A DNA stretch of 62,178 bases from Acidobacteriota bacterium (lineage in GTDB: Bacteria; Acidobacteriota; Terriglobia; Terriglobales; Acidobacteriaceae): positions 1 to 62,178 of the forward strand of contig QIBC01000054.1 in the NCBI GenBank assembly GCA_003225215.1, written 5' to 3'. The notes beneath the pieces were generated by a model that saw nothing but the letters and a program-made list of their open reading frames with translations, made no database searches and was not told the DNA's origin. Made by a program: the position numbers and the translations under genes. This document shows, piece after piece, positions 25,561 to 34,620 of this stretch. The stretch's first letter is position 1; each line of letters starts with the position of its first letter.

Positions 25561-27864
25561 ATGGATTCCTTGGAACACACGCCCAATCCGCGGGAGAAGC
25601 AGGAAAGCGCTCACACAGACGAGCGCCTCGTTGCCGCGGCAACTTTTTGCGTTCGCCTGTGGGAGTATCCCGGACCGCAACAAAAGCTGCGTGACCTGGA
25701 TTGCGCTGCCGATGAAGCTCTGGCGGAGCTGATTCGCAATGTAATTGCCGAGGGCCAAGGCAGAGTGTCAGAGGTGCGCGGAAACACTCTCACCGCCCGA
25801 TTCGGGAATTGTTTCAATGCTCTCTCGGCGGCAAAGACGCTACAGGTAAAGCTGCTCACTTTTCACCGAAATCCTGCAGCCAGCCAGGTGGTTGCTGCTG
25901 TTATCGTGCACAGCCATAGCGCGCAGGTTTCCTCAAATCCTAGCGCTGCAAGTCCGGCCAGCGTTGTCGCAGAAACAAACTCGGCTCAGATTCTGGTAGG
26001 CGAAAAGATTTACGAGGCGGCCAGGAACATTCCTGGATTTTTGTTCGGCCCGAAGGCATTTCGCGCGCCCGCACCGGGGTCCGAGGCTCTTTATGAGCTG
26101 CTGTGGACCGATGAGTCTACTTACTCGCACGTACGCAAACCAGGTCAGATCGAGGGTGTGGATGCAACTGCCGCGAACCGGTATCAGCTTCAATCGGAGC
26201 TCGGCCGCGGCGCGATGGGCATTGTTTATAAGGCCTACGACAACGTAATCGGACGCACGGTCGCACTCAAGACGATCTCCATTCAGCGTAACTTCGGTGA
26301 TGGAGTTGAGCTCGTTGACCGGCTCAAGCTCGAAGCCAAAGCCGCCGGCGGACTCGATCATCCGAACATCATCACCATCTACGATATCGGGCAACAAGAC
26401 GGCTTCGTGTACCTCAGCATGCAGTTTGTCGAGGGAGAGACCCTAGGCAGCCTGCTTGAGGCAGGCAAACTGCCTGTCCTCCCGACGCTGTTGTCCTATG
26501 CAGACCAGATGTGCAGCGCAGTTGGATTCGCGCATCAACGCGGTGTAATCCATCGTGACCTGAAACCTGCCAACTTCATGGTCACCGTTGAAGGAACGGT
26601 AAAAGTTCTCGACTTCGGCATCGCCAAGTTTGGCGACACCAATATGACAATGACCGGCGTTGTGGTCGGAACACCGACTTATATGGCGCCGGAGCAGGCT
26701 ACGGGCAAGAAACTAGATCAGCGCTCGGACATTTTCTCGCTCGGCACCGTCTTCTACGAACTCTTTACCCGCGAGAAACCTTTCAAGGGGGAGATGCCGG
26801 CGGTTCTCTACAAGCTGATCCACGAAGATCCCGTGCCGCCCTCCGTAATCAACCCGTCACTCCCGAATGGGATCGACATTATTATTCGCAAGGCGTTGGC
26901 CAAGAACCCCGCTGATCGCTATCAGAGCTGCGAGGAAATGCGCGAAGCGTTTCGCGAACAAGCAGCGCTATTGAAGCCGCCCGCGGAGGCGCACGCAGGG
27001 GTCGAGAAAGTTGCCGAGCCCTCGGCAGTTCAGGCTCGCCCGCTTAGCTCGACGCGAATCAAAGCTGTCGAACCTCGGCGTCGTTCGAGTAGCTCGGGCT
27101 GGGTTGGGGTTGTGGCAGTTCTGTTCTTGATAGCACTGGCGGGCTGGGCCATGCGCGTGAAGTCGCGCACGGGAGCCTTCCCTTCTGTTGCCGGAAGAAC
27201 AATCACGATTACCCGCACACCGCAAAAGCCTGCGCTCAGCCAGCTCGAGGCCACATCAGCCGCTGGTGACCAAGCGAGCACAGCTAGTCCGCAACCTGCT
27301 AGTACCGGCGCGGAACCGGACAACACAAAGACCGCTTCGGAGAATTCCGCCGCGCAGGATGCAGCTTCTGCAACGCAGCCGACTGCGACTTCTGACACGG
27401 CGGCCTCAACAGCTCCGCAAACCAGCGGTGATACGCATTCAACTTCAACTCAAGTCGCGGCGCCCGATCCGAACCCCGCCCCAGCGAGTACAGTGCAAGA
27501 GCCTGCTTCTGCGACAGACACTCCCAAGACCCAGGCGGCGATCAATACGCCTAACTCTGGCGTGGTCGTGAAATCGGAAGCTTCGGGTGAAGAGGACACG
27601 CAATCTGAGCCCGCAAGACCCAACGATACCAACACCGCGCGCAAGCGCTGGGCGAAAGCTGCCGAGCCCCAGGAAGTAGAAGGGTTCACCCGGAAAGATG
27701 TTCTTGACCTGTTGCGCAAAGCCGATGCGGCGGCAGGAGCCGGCGATTATCCGCTCGCTCGCTACGAATATGGAATCGTTCTGCGCCTCGATCATATGAA
27801 CGCTGCGGCTCGCAATGGACTTGCCCGCGTACGAGCGGCGCGAGAAGAACGTCTCGGACGCTAA
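25561..27864 (+). CDS. Membrane Ser/Thr protein kinase with a degenerate cyclase-like N-terminal domain
   Basis: A 767-residue protein. Residues about 20-190 resemble a nucleotidyl-cyclase fold without its catalytic metal residues (EGQGRVSEVRGNTLTARFG, then SAQILVGEKIYE). A complete Hanks-type kinase follows: glycine loop LGRGAMGIVYKAYD, VALKT lysine, HRDLKPAN near residue 331, DFGIAKFG and GTPTYMAPEQA. A single transmembrane helix (VGVVAVLFLIALAGWAM, about 515-531) leads to an external Ser/Thr/Ala/Pro-rich linker. A C-terminal helical domain with a TPR-like pair follows (DYPLARYEYGIVLRLDHMNAAARNGLA). Unlike the remnant at 1-321 it is intact. The cyclase-like domain probably serves sensing or dimerisation (inference). 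Confidence 0.88.
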   Translation: MDSLEHTPNPREKQESAHTDERLVAAATFCVRLWEYPGPQQKLRDLDCAADEALAELIRNVIAEGQGRVSEVRGNTLTARFGNCFNALSAAKTLQVKLLTFHRNPAASQVVAAVIVHSHSAQVSSNPSAASPASVVAETNSAQILVGEKIYEAARNIPGFLFGPKAFRAPAPGSEALYELLWTDESTYSHVRKPGQIEGVDATAANRYQLQSELGRGAMGIVYKAYDNVIGRTVALKTISIQRNFGDGVELVDRLKLEAKAAGGLDHPNIITIYDIGQQDGFVYLSMQFVEGETLGSLLEAGKLPVLPTLLSYADQMCSAVGFAHQRGVIHRDLKPANFMVTVEGTVKVLDFGIAKFGDTNMTMTGVVVGTPTYMAPEQATGKKLDQRSDIFSLGTVFYELFTREKPFKGEMPAVLYKLIHEDPVPPSVINPSLPNGIDIIIRKALAKNPADRYQSCEEMREAFREQAALLKPPAEAHAGVEKVAEPSAVQARPLSSTRIKAVEPRRRSSSSGWVGVVAVLFLIALAGWAMRVKSRTGAFPSVAGRTITITRTPQKPALSQLEATSAAGDQASTASPQPASTGAEPDNTKTASENSAAQDAASATQPTATSDTAASTAPQTSGDTHSTSTQVAAPDPNPAPASTVQEPASATDTPKTQAAINTPNSGVVVKSEASGEEDTQSEPARPNDTNTARKRWAKAAEPQEVEGFTRKDVLDLLRKADAAAGAGDYPLARYEYGIVLRLDHMNAAARNGLARVRAAREERLGR

Positions 27865-27884
27865 TCTATCCTAAAGCATTCAAA

Positions 27885-29099
27885 TTAGTGAGTCGGACGA
27901 TCCGGAGGCGGCTGGAACGCCGTGTATTTTTGTTGCACACGATCGGAGTATTGCTGCAGCAATTCTTCTATCCGAGCATGCTGAGTAGAGCGGACGATCA
28001 TGCCAACGTGCCATGGCTTTCGCATGCGCCACACAATCTCTGAATCTCTAAACTCTTCGGTGCTCGGCCATTCTTCCCTGGCCAATGAGATCAGCAACCC
28101 TGCGGCATCTCGCTTCGCTTGTGGCGGAGCGTAGCTTCCATCCTCGCCGGCAATCTCAACTTTTGCCCATTCCCGCCACAGGTTCACTCCTGTCGCCGCC
28201 TCAATCAGCTCCGCAATGTTTGCTCCGCCAACACGAGCTGATGTTTCTAAGAAGTAGGTACTTCCGTCTTGAGCAACAATAAATTCGCTATGCGAGACAC
28301 CCCACACCAGTCCGAACGCCTGCAGCACTCTCCAATTCAGGTCGCACAATTCCACCGTCTTTGGATCTTCACCAGGCAGAGTTCGGGTGGTAAATACGCC
28401 CCCTTGATGAGTCACGTCCATCGGAGGCGTGCCATACTTGCTCACGCTGGAGAAAAGCAGTTCTCCATGAAAGACGATTGTGTCTACGTGATAAACCTGC
28501 CCGGGAAGATATCGCTCGAGAAGATAAAACGATCGATCGTCACCCAGGGCCTCCAGCGACTTCCAAAGCTCATGCTCGCTGGTGATTTTCTTTAGCCCGA
28601 TGGCGCCCGCCTGAGACCGCGGCTTCAACATCCAAGGAGACGGTATGGCACGCGTAAATTCGTGTATCTCGCCGTCGTTGAGTAGCCGTACGAACTCCGG
28701 AACCGGCAGTTTTGCGAATTTCGCTCGCGCACGCATCGCCAGTTTGTCGCGAAAGTAGCGGGTCGTCGTTTCGCCCATTCCGGGAATGCGCATGTGCTCG
28801 CGCAGCGCCGCCGCAGTCTCCAGGTCAAAATCATCCAATGGCACAATGCGATCGATCCTGCGATTTCGCGCTAAGTGGCTCGCCGCCAGAATGGTGTGCT
28901 GCAGGTTCCATTTCTTATTGACATCGGGCATGTAGAAGATGTCGTCGATGCTCTCCGTCGGCCAACTTGCTGTCTTCATCAAACTCTCAGATGTGAGCAG
29001 CAACACGGTGCATCCCTGGCGTTTCGCTTCACGCAGAAACTCGTGACCTTTTTCGTAGCTGGCAATGCAAAGCACGGTGAGAGGACCAGAAGCAGTCAT
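27885..29099 (-). CDS. ATP-grasp family carboxylate-amine ligase
   Basis: A 404-residue protein. The N-terminal Rossmann-like part (LTVLCIASYEKGHEFLREAK) is followed by the ATP-grasp fold: SPWMLKPRSQAGAIGLKKI (ATP-binding Lys), FYLLERYLPGQVYHVDT (adenine-binding Glu) and FLETSARVGGANIAELIEAATG (metal-binding residues). Members join a carboxylate to an amine through an acyl phosphate; the substrate is unknown. It stands alone, convergent with the kinase gene 20 bp away. Confidence 0.85.
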   Translation of the reverse strand: MTASGPLTVLCIASYEKGHEFLREAKRQGCTVLLLTSESLMKTASWPTESIDDIFYMPDVNKKWNLQHTILAASHLARNRRIDRIVPLDDFDLETAAALREHMRIPGMGETTTRYFRDKLAMRARAKFAKLPVPEFVRLLNDGEIHEFTRAIPSPWMLKPRSQAGAIGLKKITSEHELWKSLEALGDDRSFYLLERYLPGQVYHVDTIVFHGELLFSSVSKYGTPPMDVTHQGGVFTTRTLPGEDPKTVELCDLNWRVLQAFGLVWGVSHSEFIVAQDGSTYFLETSARVGGANIAELIEAATGVNLWREWAKVEIAGEDGSYAPPQAKRDAAGLLISLAREEWPSTEEFRDSEIVWRMRKPWHVGMIVRSTQHARIEELLQQYSDRVQQKYTAFQPPPDRPTH

Positions 29100-29233
29100 G
29101 GGATGAACTCAGGAGCCCGCAGTGTACCGGATTACCCGGAATCCGACGATAGCTGCGATGCAAACGCTGAGACTCCAACACATTGCGACTATTCGTTCGT
29201 TTGTTACGTCACCAAAACGGGATTACCGTCGGT

Positions 29234-29262
29234 TTGACAGTTTCGTTACTGAATAGCAGAAT
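29234..29262 (+). promoter_or_regulatory. Possible sigma-70-like promoter
   Basis: TTGACA at 29234 and CAGAAT at 29257 are 17 bp apart, upstream of the small gene at 29318 and the DUF1223 gene at 29579. The -35 box is perfect and the -10 box matches four of six positions. Confidence 0.35.
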
Positions 29263-29317
29263 CCCAATCTCTTCCCCGAAAATCCAATCCCCTAAAGGCA
29301 GTTATCAAGGAGAGCGC

Positions 29318-29431
29318 GTGCGCTGGGTATTCGGACTCAGTCTGCTATGGTGCGTAGCTATGTTCATCGCGGTCGCTCTGTGCCGAGCGGCGGGAGCAAG
29401 CGACGTCCAGGAGCGGGCGATCGAACGGTAA
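29318..29431 (+). CDS. Possible small membrane protein
   Basis: A 37-residue frame from a GTG at 29318 with AAGGAGA 4 bases upstream. It reads MRWVFGLSLLWCVAMFIAVA, then a charged tail ending QERAIER. One transmembrane helix is predicted by eye. It lies downstream of a promoter-like sequence and otherwise fills a 480-bp gap. No family is recognised, and it could be chance. Confidence 0.4.
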   Translation: MRWVFGLSLLWCVAMFIAVALCRAAGASDVQERAIER

Positions 29432-29578
29432 TATCTCAGTGCTTGATCGCGCGAAGGCTGAGCCTACCAGCAGAAGTTCTTATCTCTTGCTGCCCCATTC
29501 GTCCCAATCTCCTTCGCCATATCTCTGGTTCGCCGCTGGCTTGCTGTAATCTCCCTTGAGGTTGAGAATCTATCGATC

Positions 29579-30391
29579 ATGAAGTGCGCTTTCGGAGCGG
29601 CATTTGTCTCTCTTCTAACGACGTTGTTGATTGTTCCACTAGCGAAACAATCAGCCACACTCTTGTCAGCGCAAACTTCTCAGTCATCTGCCCCGGGAAT
29701 TCTCGTGGAACTCTTTACGTCCGAAGGATGCTCGAGCTGTCCTCCCGCCGACGAACTCCTGCGCCAGCTTGACGCGCAGCGATCTGCTTCGAAGAGCCAG
29801 ATCGTCGTTCTCAGCGAACACGTGGACTATTGGGATGGGACGGGATGGCGCGACCGGTTTTCCTCGCGTGAATATACGGATCGTCAAGAGGAGTACGCTC
29901 GCCGGCTTGGCATCCCAGGACCATATACCCCTGAGATGGTCGTCGACGGCAAGCAGGAATTTGTCGGCAACAGTCTGCATTTACTGCGAGACGCCCTGGA
30001 AAAAGCAGCAGCCCGACCGAAGGCTTCTGTGCTCATTCCTGCGGCTGACATTGACGGCAACGAACTTAAACTAAAGCTTGTAGTAAGCGCGCTTCCGCCA
30101 GGCCACAAGCGCGCAGACGTCTACGTCGCCATAGCGGACAATGCCGATCAGACTCCAGTTAAGGGAGGCGAAAACTCTGGCCGCGAGCTACGACACGTAG
30201 CTGTTCTTCGAAGTTTGCAGAAGGTAGCCAAAGCCGGTGAAGAGGGTTTGCAGAAGGACTTTACACTGCACTTACCGAAGGACCTGAACAAAGACAATTT
30301 GCGTGTTGTCGCGTTTGTCCAGGAGTCAGGTAACGCAGCCGTGCTTGGCTCGGCAGTGCGGATACTAGGTGAAAAGATCGCTACTCGGTAA
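29579..30391 (+). CDS. DUF1223 family secreted thioredoxin-like protein
   Basis: A 270-residue protein. An N-terminal signal segment (LLTTLLIVPLAKQSATLLSAQ) is followed by the family signature VELFTSEGCSSCPPADELL, a CxxC in a thioredoxin-like fold, and by HVDYWDGTGWRDRFSS and PYTPEMVVDGKQEFVG. DUF1223 proteins are uncharacterised. The CSSC motif suggests a redox or metal role in the periplasm (inference). Its 3' end overlaps the convergent response regulator gene by 11 bp. Confidence 0.88.
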   Translation: MKCAFGAAFVSLLTTLLIVPLAKQSATLLSAQTSQSSAPGILVELFTSEGCSSCPPADELLRQLDAQRSASKSQIVVLSEHVDYWDGTGWRDRFSSREYTDRQEEYARRLGIPGPYTPEMVVDGKQEFVGNSLHLLRDALEKAAARPKASVLIPAADIDGNELKLKLVVSALPPGHKRADVYVAIADNADQTPVKGGENSGRELRHVAVLRSLQKVAKAGEEGLQKDFTLHLPKDLNKDNLRVVAFVQESGNAAVLGSAVRILGEKIATR

Positions 30392-31217
30392 TTGCGGCCA
30401 CGTTATTAGCGGCGGCAATCGCTGCTGACTCGTCGGGAATCTGACCCCGTCCAGAGCCCTGCAACAGGCGGTGGTGGATGCAATACAGCGCTAACTCCAG
30501 CCGGTCGGAGACGCCGAGCTTGTCGTAAACCTTACGAAGATAGTTCTTGACCACTTGCTCCGTTGTACCGATCTCACTGGCGATTTCCTTGTTTCGCATG
30601 CCCTGGGTCACACACGAAATGATGAGCAGTTCCTTGTCTGAGAGCTTCGTCTTTGGCCGTGGCGAAGTGAGCTGCGCGGCCTGTGAGCGATAGGCTTCAA
30701 TGACCCAATTAACGCTCTGGTTGTCGATCCAGGTCTCCCCGACAGCCACCTTACGCACACACTTGACCAGCATTTCCGGAGCAATGCTTCTCGGCAAGAG
30801 ACCGCGAACGCCACGCCGGAAGTATTCCACTGTGGTGTCTTCATCGTTCTCGGGCGAAAGCACAATGACTTTTAAATTCGAGGCACGCTTCAGGACTTCA
30901 GAGATCGCTTCAGGCGAGTTAGGCGAAATGGCGGCTTCGAACAGAAGAACGTCGGCGGGAAATTTGGCGGCTGCAGCCAGAACCTGGCCAAGATTTTCTG
31001 CCTGAGCTACGACGCGAATGTCGTCCTCCAAGGCAAAAATCTTCTTAGTGCCAACACGGTAAATCGCCTGGGTATCGGCGAGGATTACGCGAATCGAAGT
31101 TGTTGCCGGTTGCTCTTCCACGGGAGTTGCCTCGCTCCCATTAGGGGCTGTGCTCGGGTCTCCCGGTTTCGCTGGCGCAAGTCTCGGTAACGGTTTGGAG
31201 GCGCCGCTGCTGCTCAT
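30381..31217 (-). CDS. LuxR-family response regulator with Glu in place of the phospho-acceptor Asp
   Basis: A 278-residue protein with a Pro/Ser-rich N-terminal 40 residues. A receiver-like domain follows (IRVILADTQAIYRVGTKKIF) whose acceptor position reads VLLFEAAIS, so Glu94 replaces the expected Asp. A LuxR-type HTH (LSDKELLIISCVTQGMRNKE, then VKNYLRKVYDKLGVSDRLEL) and a disordered tail complete it. Glu at this site often mimics the phosphorylated state, so the protein may be constitutively active or respond to another signal (inference). It lies 14 bp downstream of the PilZ gene on the same strand, so the two are probably co-transcribed. Confidence 0.88.
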   Translation of the reverse strand: MSSSGASKPLPRLAPAKPGDPSTAPNGSEATPVEEQPATTSIRVILADTQAIYRVGTKKIFALEDDIRVVAQAENLGQVLAAAAKFPADVLLFEAAISPNSPEAISEVLKRASNLKVIVLSPENDEDTTVEYFRRGVRGLLPRSIAPEMLVKCVRKVAVGETWIDNQSVNWVIEAYRSQAAQLTSPRPKTKLSDKELLIISCVTQGMRNKEIASEIGTTEQVVKNYLRKVYDKLGVSDRLELALYCIHHRLLQGSGRGQIPDESAAIAAANNVAAITE

Positions 31218-31231
31218 GGTAGATAAACGGA

Positions 31232-31567
31232 TTACTGGGCACGATCGAAGTGGTATTCATCGATCACTGCTGCCACAGCCGTCCGATCGCCTTGTTTGGA
31301 GCAGCGTACCACACGTCCCGTGCATTTCACCACGACATCTGTTGCTGTCCCTAGTACGCTGGCCGGCATCGAAATTGTAAATTCGATGATCGACCCGATA
31401 TCCATGGCGGCGTCCATGTAAAACAGCACACCCCCGGCGGAGATATCTTCCGTCTCGCCGGTGACGCCAGTCTGCTCAGCGCGAACTTGGACAGGAAGCT
31501 TTAACGGGAACCGAACTGAACTTCTTAACTCGTCCACGGGTTCTCCCTTGGCGTAGCTGTAGTCCAC
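31232..31567 (-). CDS. PilZ-domain protein
   Basis: About 111 residues from a GTG at 31567 preceded by GAGGCAGG; a TTG at 31603 is the alternative. The PilZ motif is visible as RSSVRFPLKLPVQV (the arginine-rich c-di-GMP-binding loop, here R-x3-R) and EDISAGGVLFYMD (the D/N-x-S-x2-G strand). It likely binds c-di-GMP or is a degenerate relative. It precedes the response regulator gene and is probably in its operon. Confidence 0.82.
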   Translation of the reverse strand: MDYSYAKGEPVDELRSSVRFPLKLPVQVRAEQTGVTGETEDISAGGVLFYMDAAMDIGSIIEFTISMPASVLGTATDVVVKCTGRVVRCSKQGDRTAVAAVIDEYHFDRAQ

Positions 31568-31678
31568 GTTATATCGCCTGCCTCTGGACGTTAAAGTTAC
31601 CAAAGTCTACGCCGATTCGCTCCAGATTCTCAACGGACATGCACCTTTGGAAGGCAGTAAGAGTTACCTGTTCACAAA

Positions 31679-33061
31679 TTAAAACTTTGTCAGCTCGGTG
31701 AAATTGAAGTTCTTTACTTTCATCGCGGGCACTACCATGTCGAACGATTCCTCCCCGCTTGCTCGAACTGAATTGCTCAACATTTCAACGTTTTGCAACA
31801 TATCAATCAAGCTTTGATTGAAGCGGAAATTGCGCACTCCACCCTGCAGCTTGCCGTCCTCAATAAGGAACGTGCCGTCGCGCGTCATGCCGGTCAGGAT
31901 CTTCTCGTACGGATCAACTTCGCGGATATACCAGAGTCGTGTAACCAGAATGCCGCGCTCCGTAGAGGTAATCATATCGTTAACGGACTTTGCAGAATGG
32001 TTTCCTCCCTCGACAACGATGTTCATGGGCGCGTCGCCTATTTCATTAGGGAGCGGAAAACCGTGTCCTGTTGGATCAATTTTCCCAAGTTGCGCGGCTA
32101 ACTCTGAGCTTTGCATCTTCCGCGCTGTCGCCCGTGAATACACCAGGCTGCGAACAATGCCCTTATCGACCAGAGTCACCCTTTGACGTCCGACGCCTTC
32201 ACCATCGAAGGTTGCGCCGGATTGAAACGGGTGATAAGCGTCGTCGTGAATCGTGATGTTCTCTCCGAACAAACGAGTCCCAATGCGGTTGTTCAGGAAC
32301 GAACGCTGTTCCAAGAGGGCGGTACCGCCAAAGTCGAAGAACATGAAGCCAAGCAGATCGAGAACGGCAGCGGGTTCGAGAACAACGGTGTACTTCCCCG
32401 GTGGAACCTCCCGAGGATGTGTGGACTGAGAAGCCTTCTCCGCGGCTATCTCGGCGAGCCGCTTCGGCTGCAGATTGGAAACGTTGGGCGAGTTCGCCTT
32501 CTGCCAGCCGGAAGAATCGCTGGCCAGCATGGTGATTGATATCTCAGAACTCGTCTGCCGATGGATCTTCATTAATCCCCGCGAATTCAGCAGAGCTTCC
32601 ATGCTCTCGGAAGAGGAATAAACTCCAGCGGTCGTTTGCTTGTGCTGCTTTGCCACACTAACAATCTGTTCCACTGCAGCAGCCCGATCCTCCGGCTTGA
32701 TCGCTGCCGTAGCTCCGAAATGACGTTGAACGGAATTCTCCTTCCCTGCCTCGGCCGCAGATGGGGCCGGTAACAAGTCAGGATCGGACTCCTGTACGCG
32801 GGCAATTTGCTCGGCTGACTGAACCGCTCGTTTCAAGCTCTCGTCATCGAGACGATTGGTAGTGGCCCGAGCGGTCTTGCCATCGAGAGCCACGCGAATC
32901 GAGATCACGTATCCCTCTTCCGCAACGTTCTGATGAATGGTGTTGTTTGCGAAGCGTGTGAGTGCGCTGTGTCCGCCCGCAATGATGGCCTCAACCTCGT
33001 CGGCGGAAGTGAACTTTTGAAGACGCGAGAAGGTCTCTTGAATTCGATCTGGGGAGAGCAT
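31679..33061 (-). CDS. pmbA: TldE/PmbA-type subunit of the TldD/TldE protease
   Basis: About 460 residues from the ATG at 33061; a TTG at 33067 gives two more residues. The sequence fits the metal-free partner of the TldD/E heterodimer: ALTRFANNTIHQNVAEEG near the N-terminus, the Gly-rich central part FDGEGVGRQRVTLVDKGI and the C-terminal IEDGKLQGGVRNFRFNQSL. TldD/TldE degrades unfolded or short peptides and processes some ribosomal peptides. It is divergent from tldD with 74 bp between the start codons, so both may share a bidirectional promoter. Confidence 0.9.
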   Translation of the reverse strand: MLSPDRIQETFSRLQKFTSADEVEAIIAGGHSALTRFANNTIHQNVAEEGYVISIRVALDGKTARATTNRLDDESLKRAVQSAEQIARVQESDPDLLPAPSAAEAGKENSVQRHFGATAAIKPEDRAAAVEQIVSVAKQHKQTTAGVYSSSESMEALLNSRGLMKIHRQTSSEISITMLASDSSGWQKANSPNVSNLQPKRLAEIAAEKASQSTHPREVPPGKYTVVLEPAAVLDLLGFMFFDFGGTALLEQRSFLNNRIGTRLFGENITIHDDAYHPFQSGATFDGEGVGRQRVTLVDKGIVRSLVYSRATARKMQSSELAAQLGKIDPTGHGFPLPNEIGDAPMNIVVEGGNHSAKSVNDMITSTERGILVTRLWYIREVDPYEKILTGMTRDGTFLIEDGKLQGGVRNFRFNQSLIDMLQNVEMLSNSVRASGEESFDMVVPAMKVKNFNFTELTKF

Positions 33062-33135
33062 ATTCAAAGTTGAAAAACAAGAGTATCAAAAGCGAGTGGA
33101 AGAACCTTGTAACCTCTCTCTGTATACTGCTCACG

Positions 33136-34608
33136 ATGTCGATAAAGCAGACAGCGCACTGGGCGCTCGACACAGCATCGAAGCGTGGGGCCTCGTATTG
33201 TGACGCCCGCATCGTGAGTGACCGCCAGCGAGGTCTCGCTACGAAGAACGGCAAGATCGGACATGCTGCGGATTCCGAGTCACTCGGCATCGGCGTTCGC
33301 GTCCTAGTCAATCAAGCCTGGGGGTTTGCTTCCACCGACGATCTCTCGCGTGAATCCGTGGAGGCCACCGCAGCCCGTGCCGTAGAAATCGCACGTGCTT
33401 CCTCCCGTGTCCAGCAAGATCCCATCCAGCTTGCTCGGGAAAAACCGGTAGTCGCTGAATGGAGCACTCCCTGCAAGATCGATCCTTTCGCCACATCGGT
33501 CGACCAAAATCTCGCTCTTCTAATGGCATGCGACAAAGAGCTGCGGTCAGTAAAAGGAGTAACGCTCGCCGAGGCACAGATGAGTCTGCGCCGCTACGAG
33601 CAATGGTTTCATTCGAGCGAAGGATCGGACATTCATCAGACCCGATTCATTACCGGAGTTGGCTACAACGCGTTCGCATTTGCCGGCACTGAGATTCAGA
33701 AGAGGTCGTACCCGAACTCGTTTGGCGGCCAGTACCAGAACAAAGGCTACGAGCTGATCGACGAGCTGCGCCTAGTAGAGAATGCCAAACGGATCGGCGA
33801 GGAAGCGGTCGCCCTGCACCAGGCGCCTCAATGTCCGGAAGGACAGTTCACCGTAATCCTCGGCTCCTCGCAGCTTGGCTTGCAGATCCACGAATCCGTC
33901 GGACATCCCATCGAGCTCGATCGCGTTTTGGGAATGGAGGCCAACTTTGCCGGCACCTCGTTCCTCACCATCGACAAGCTGCGAAACCTTCGCTATGGCA
34001 GCCCAATCGTAAATGTAGTCGCCGATGCAACCGAGCAGCATGGTCCCGGATTGGGAACGTTCGCGTACGACGATGAAGGAGTGCCGGCGCAATGCACTCC
34101 GATCATCAAAGCCGGAGAATTTACTGGCTATCTTTCCTCTCGGGAAACCGCTCATACGATCGCTGAGCAACACTCCAATGGGACCATGCGCGCAGAGGGC
34201 TGGAACCGCATTCCTCTCATTCGCATGACCAATGTCAGCATTCTTCCTGGCGAGAAGCCGCTCACGCTCGATCAACTCATCGCCGACACGGACGATGGCA
34301 TCTACATGGAAACCAACCGCTCGTGGTCGATCGACGACAAACGCTACAACTTCCAGTTCGGCTGCGAAATTGGATGGGAGATCAAGAACGGCAAGCTTGG
34401 CCGCATGTTCAAGAATCCGTCGTACTCCGGCATCACCACTGAATTCTGGAACTCAATGGACGCAATCTGCTCTCGCGATGAGTGGCGCCTCTGGGGTACG
34501 CCCAATTGCGGCAAAGGTCAGCCAATGCAGACAATGGGCACAGGACACGGCGCAGCTCCCGCGCGCTTTCGCGACATCACCGTCGGGAGCGCGTACAAGG
34601 GGACATAG
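33136..34608 (+). CDS. tldD: TldD-type zinc metallopeptidase subunit
   Basis: A 490-residue protein from the ATG at 33136; the longer in-frame start at 33070 adds an unsupported leader. The catalytic HExxxH motif is LQIHESVGHPIE with His252. Other family landmarks are NGKIGHAADSESLGIGVRV near the N-terminus, DDEGVPAQCTPIIKAGE and MTNVSILPGEKPLTLDQLI. It pairs with the TldE subunit encoded divergently. The aldehyde dehydrogenase gene starts 12 bp downstream and may be co-transcribed. Confidence 0.92.
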   Translation: MSIKQTAHWALDTASKRGASYCDARIVSDRQRGLATKNGKIGHAADSESLGIGVRVLVNQAWGFASTDDLSRESVEATAARAVEIARASSRVQQDPIQLAREKPVVAEWSTPCKIDPFATSVDQNLALLMACDKELRSVKGVTLAEAQMSLRRYEQWFHSSEGSDIHQTRFITGVGYNAFAFAGTEIQKRSYPNSFGGQYQNKGYELIDELRLVENAKRIGEEAVALHQAPQCPEGQFTVILGSSQLGLQIHESVGHPIELDRVLGMEANFAGTSFLTIDKLRNLRYGSPIVNVVADATEQHGPGLGTFAYDDEGVPAQCTPIIKAGEFTGYLSSRETAHTIAEQHSNGTMRAEGWNRIPLIRMTNVSILPGEKPLTLDQLIADTDDGIYMETNRSWSIDDKRYNFQFGCEIGWEIKNGKLGRMFKNPSYSGITTEFWNSMDAICSRDEWRLWGTPNCGKGQPMQTMGTGHGAAPARFRDITVGSAYKGT

Positions 34609-34620
34609 TATAAGGACACG

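Noticed and set aside
33123-33128. TATACT box that would make the tldD transcript leaderless
   Set aside because: No matching -35 box at the right distance; the position alone is not enough.
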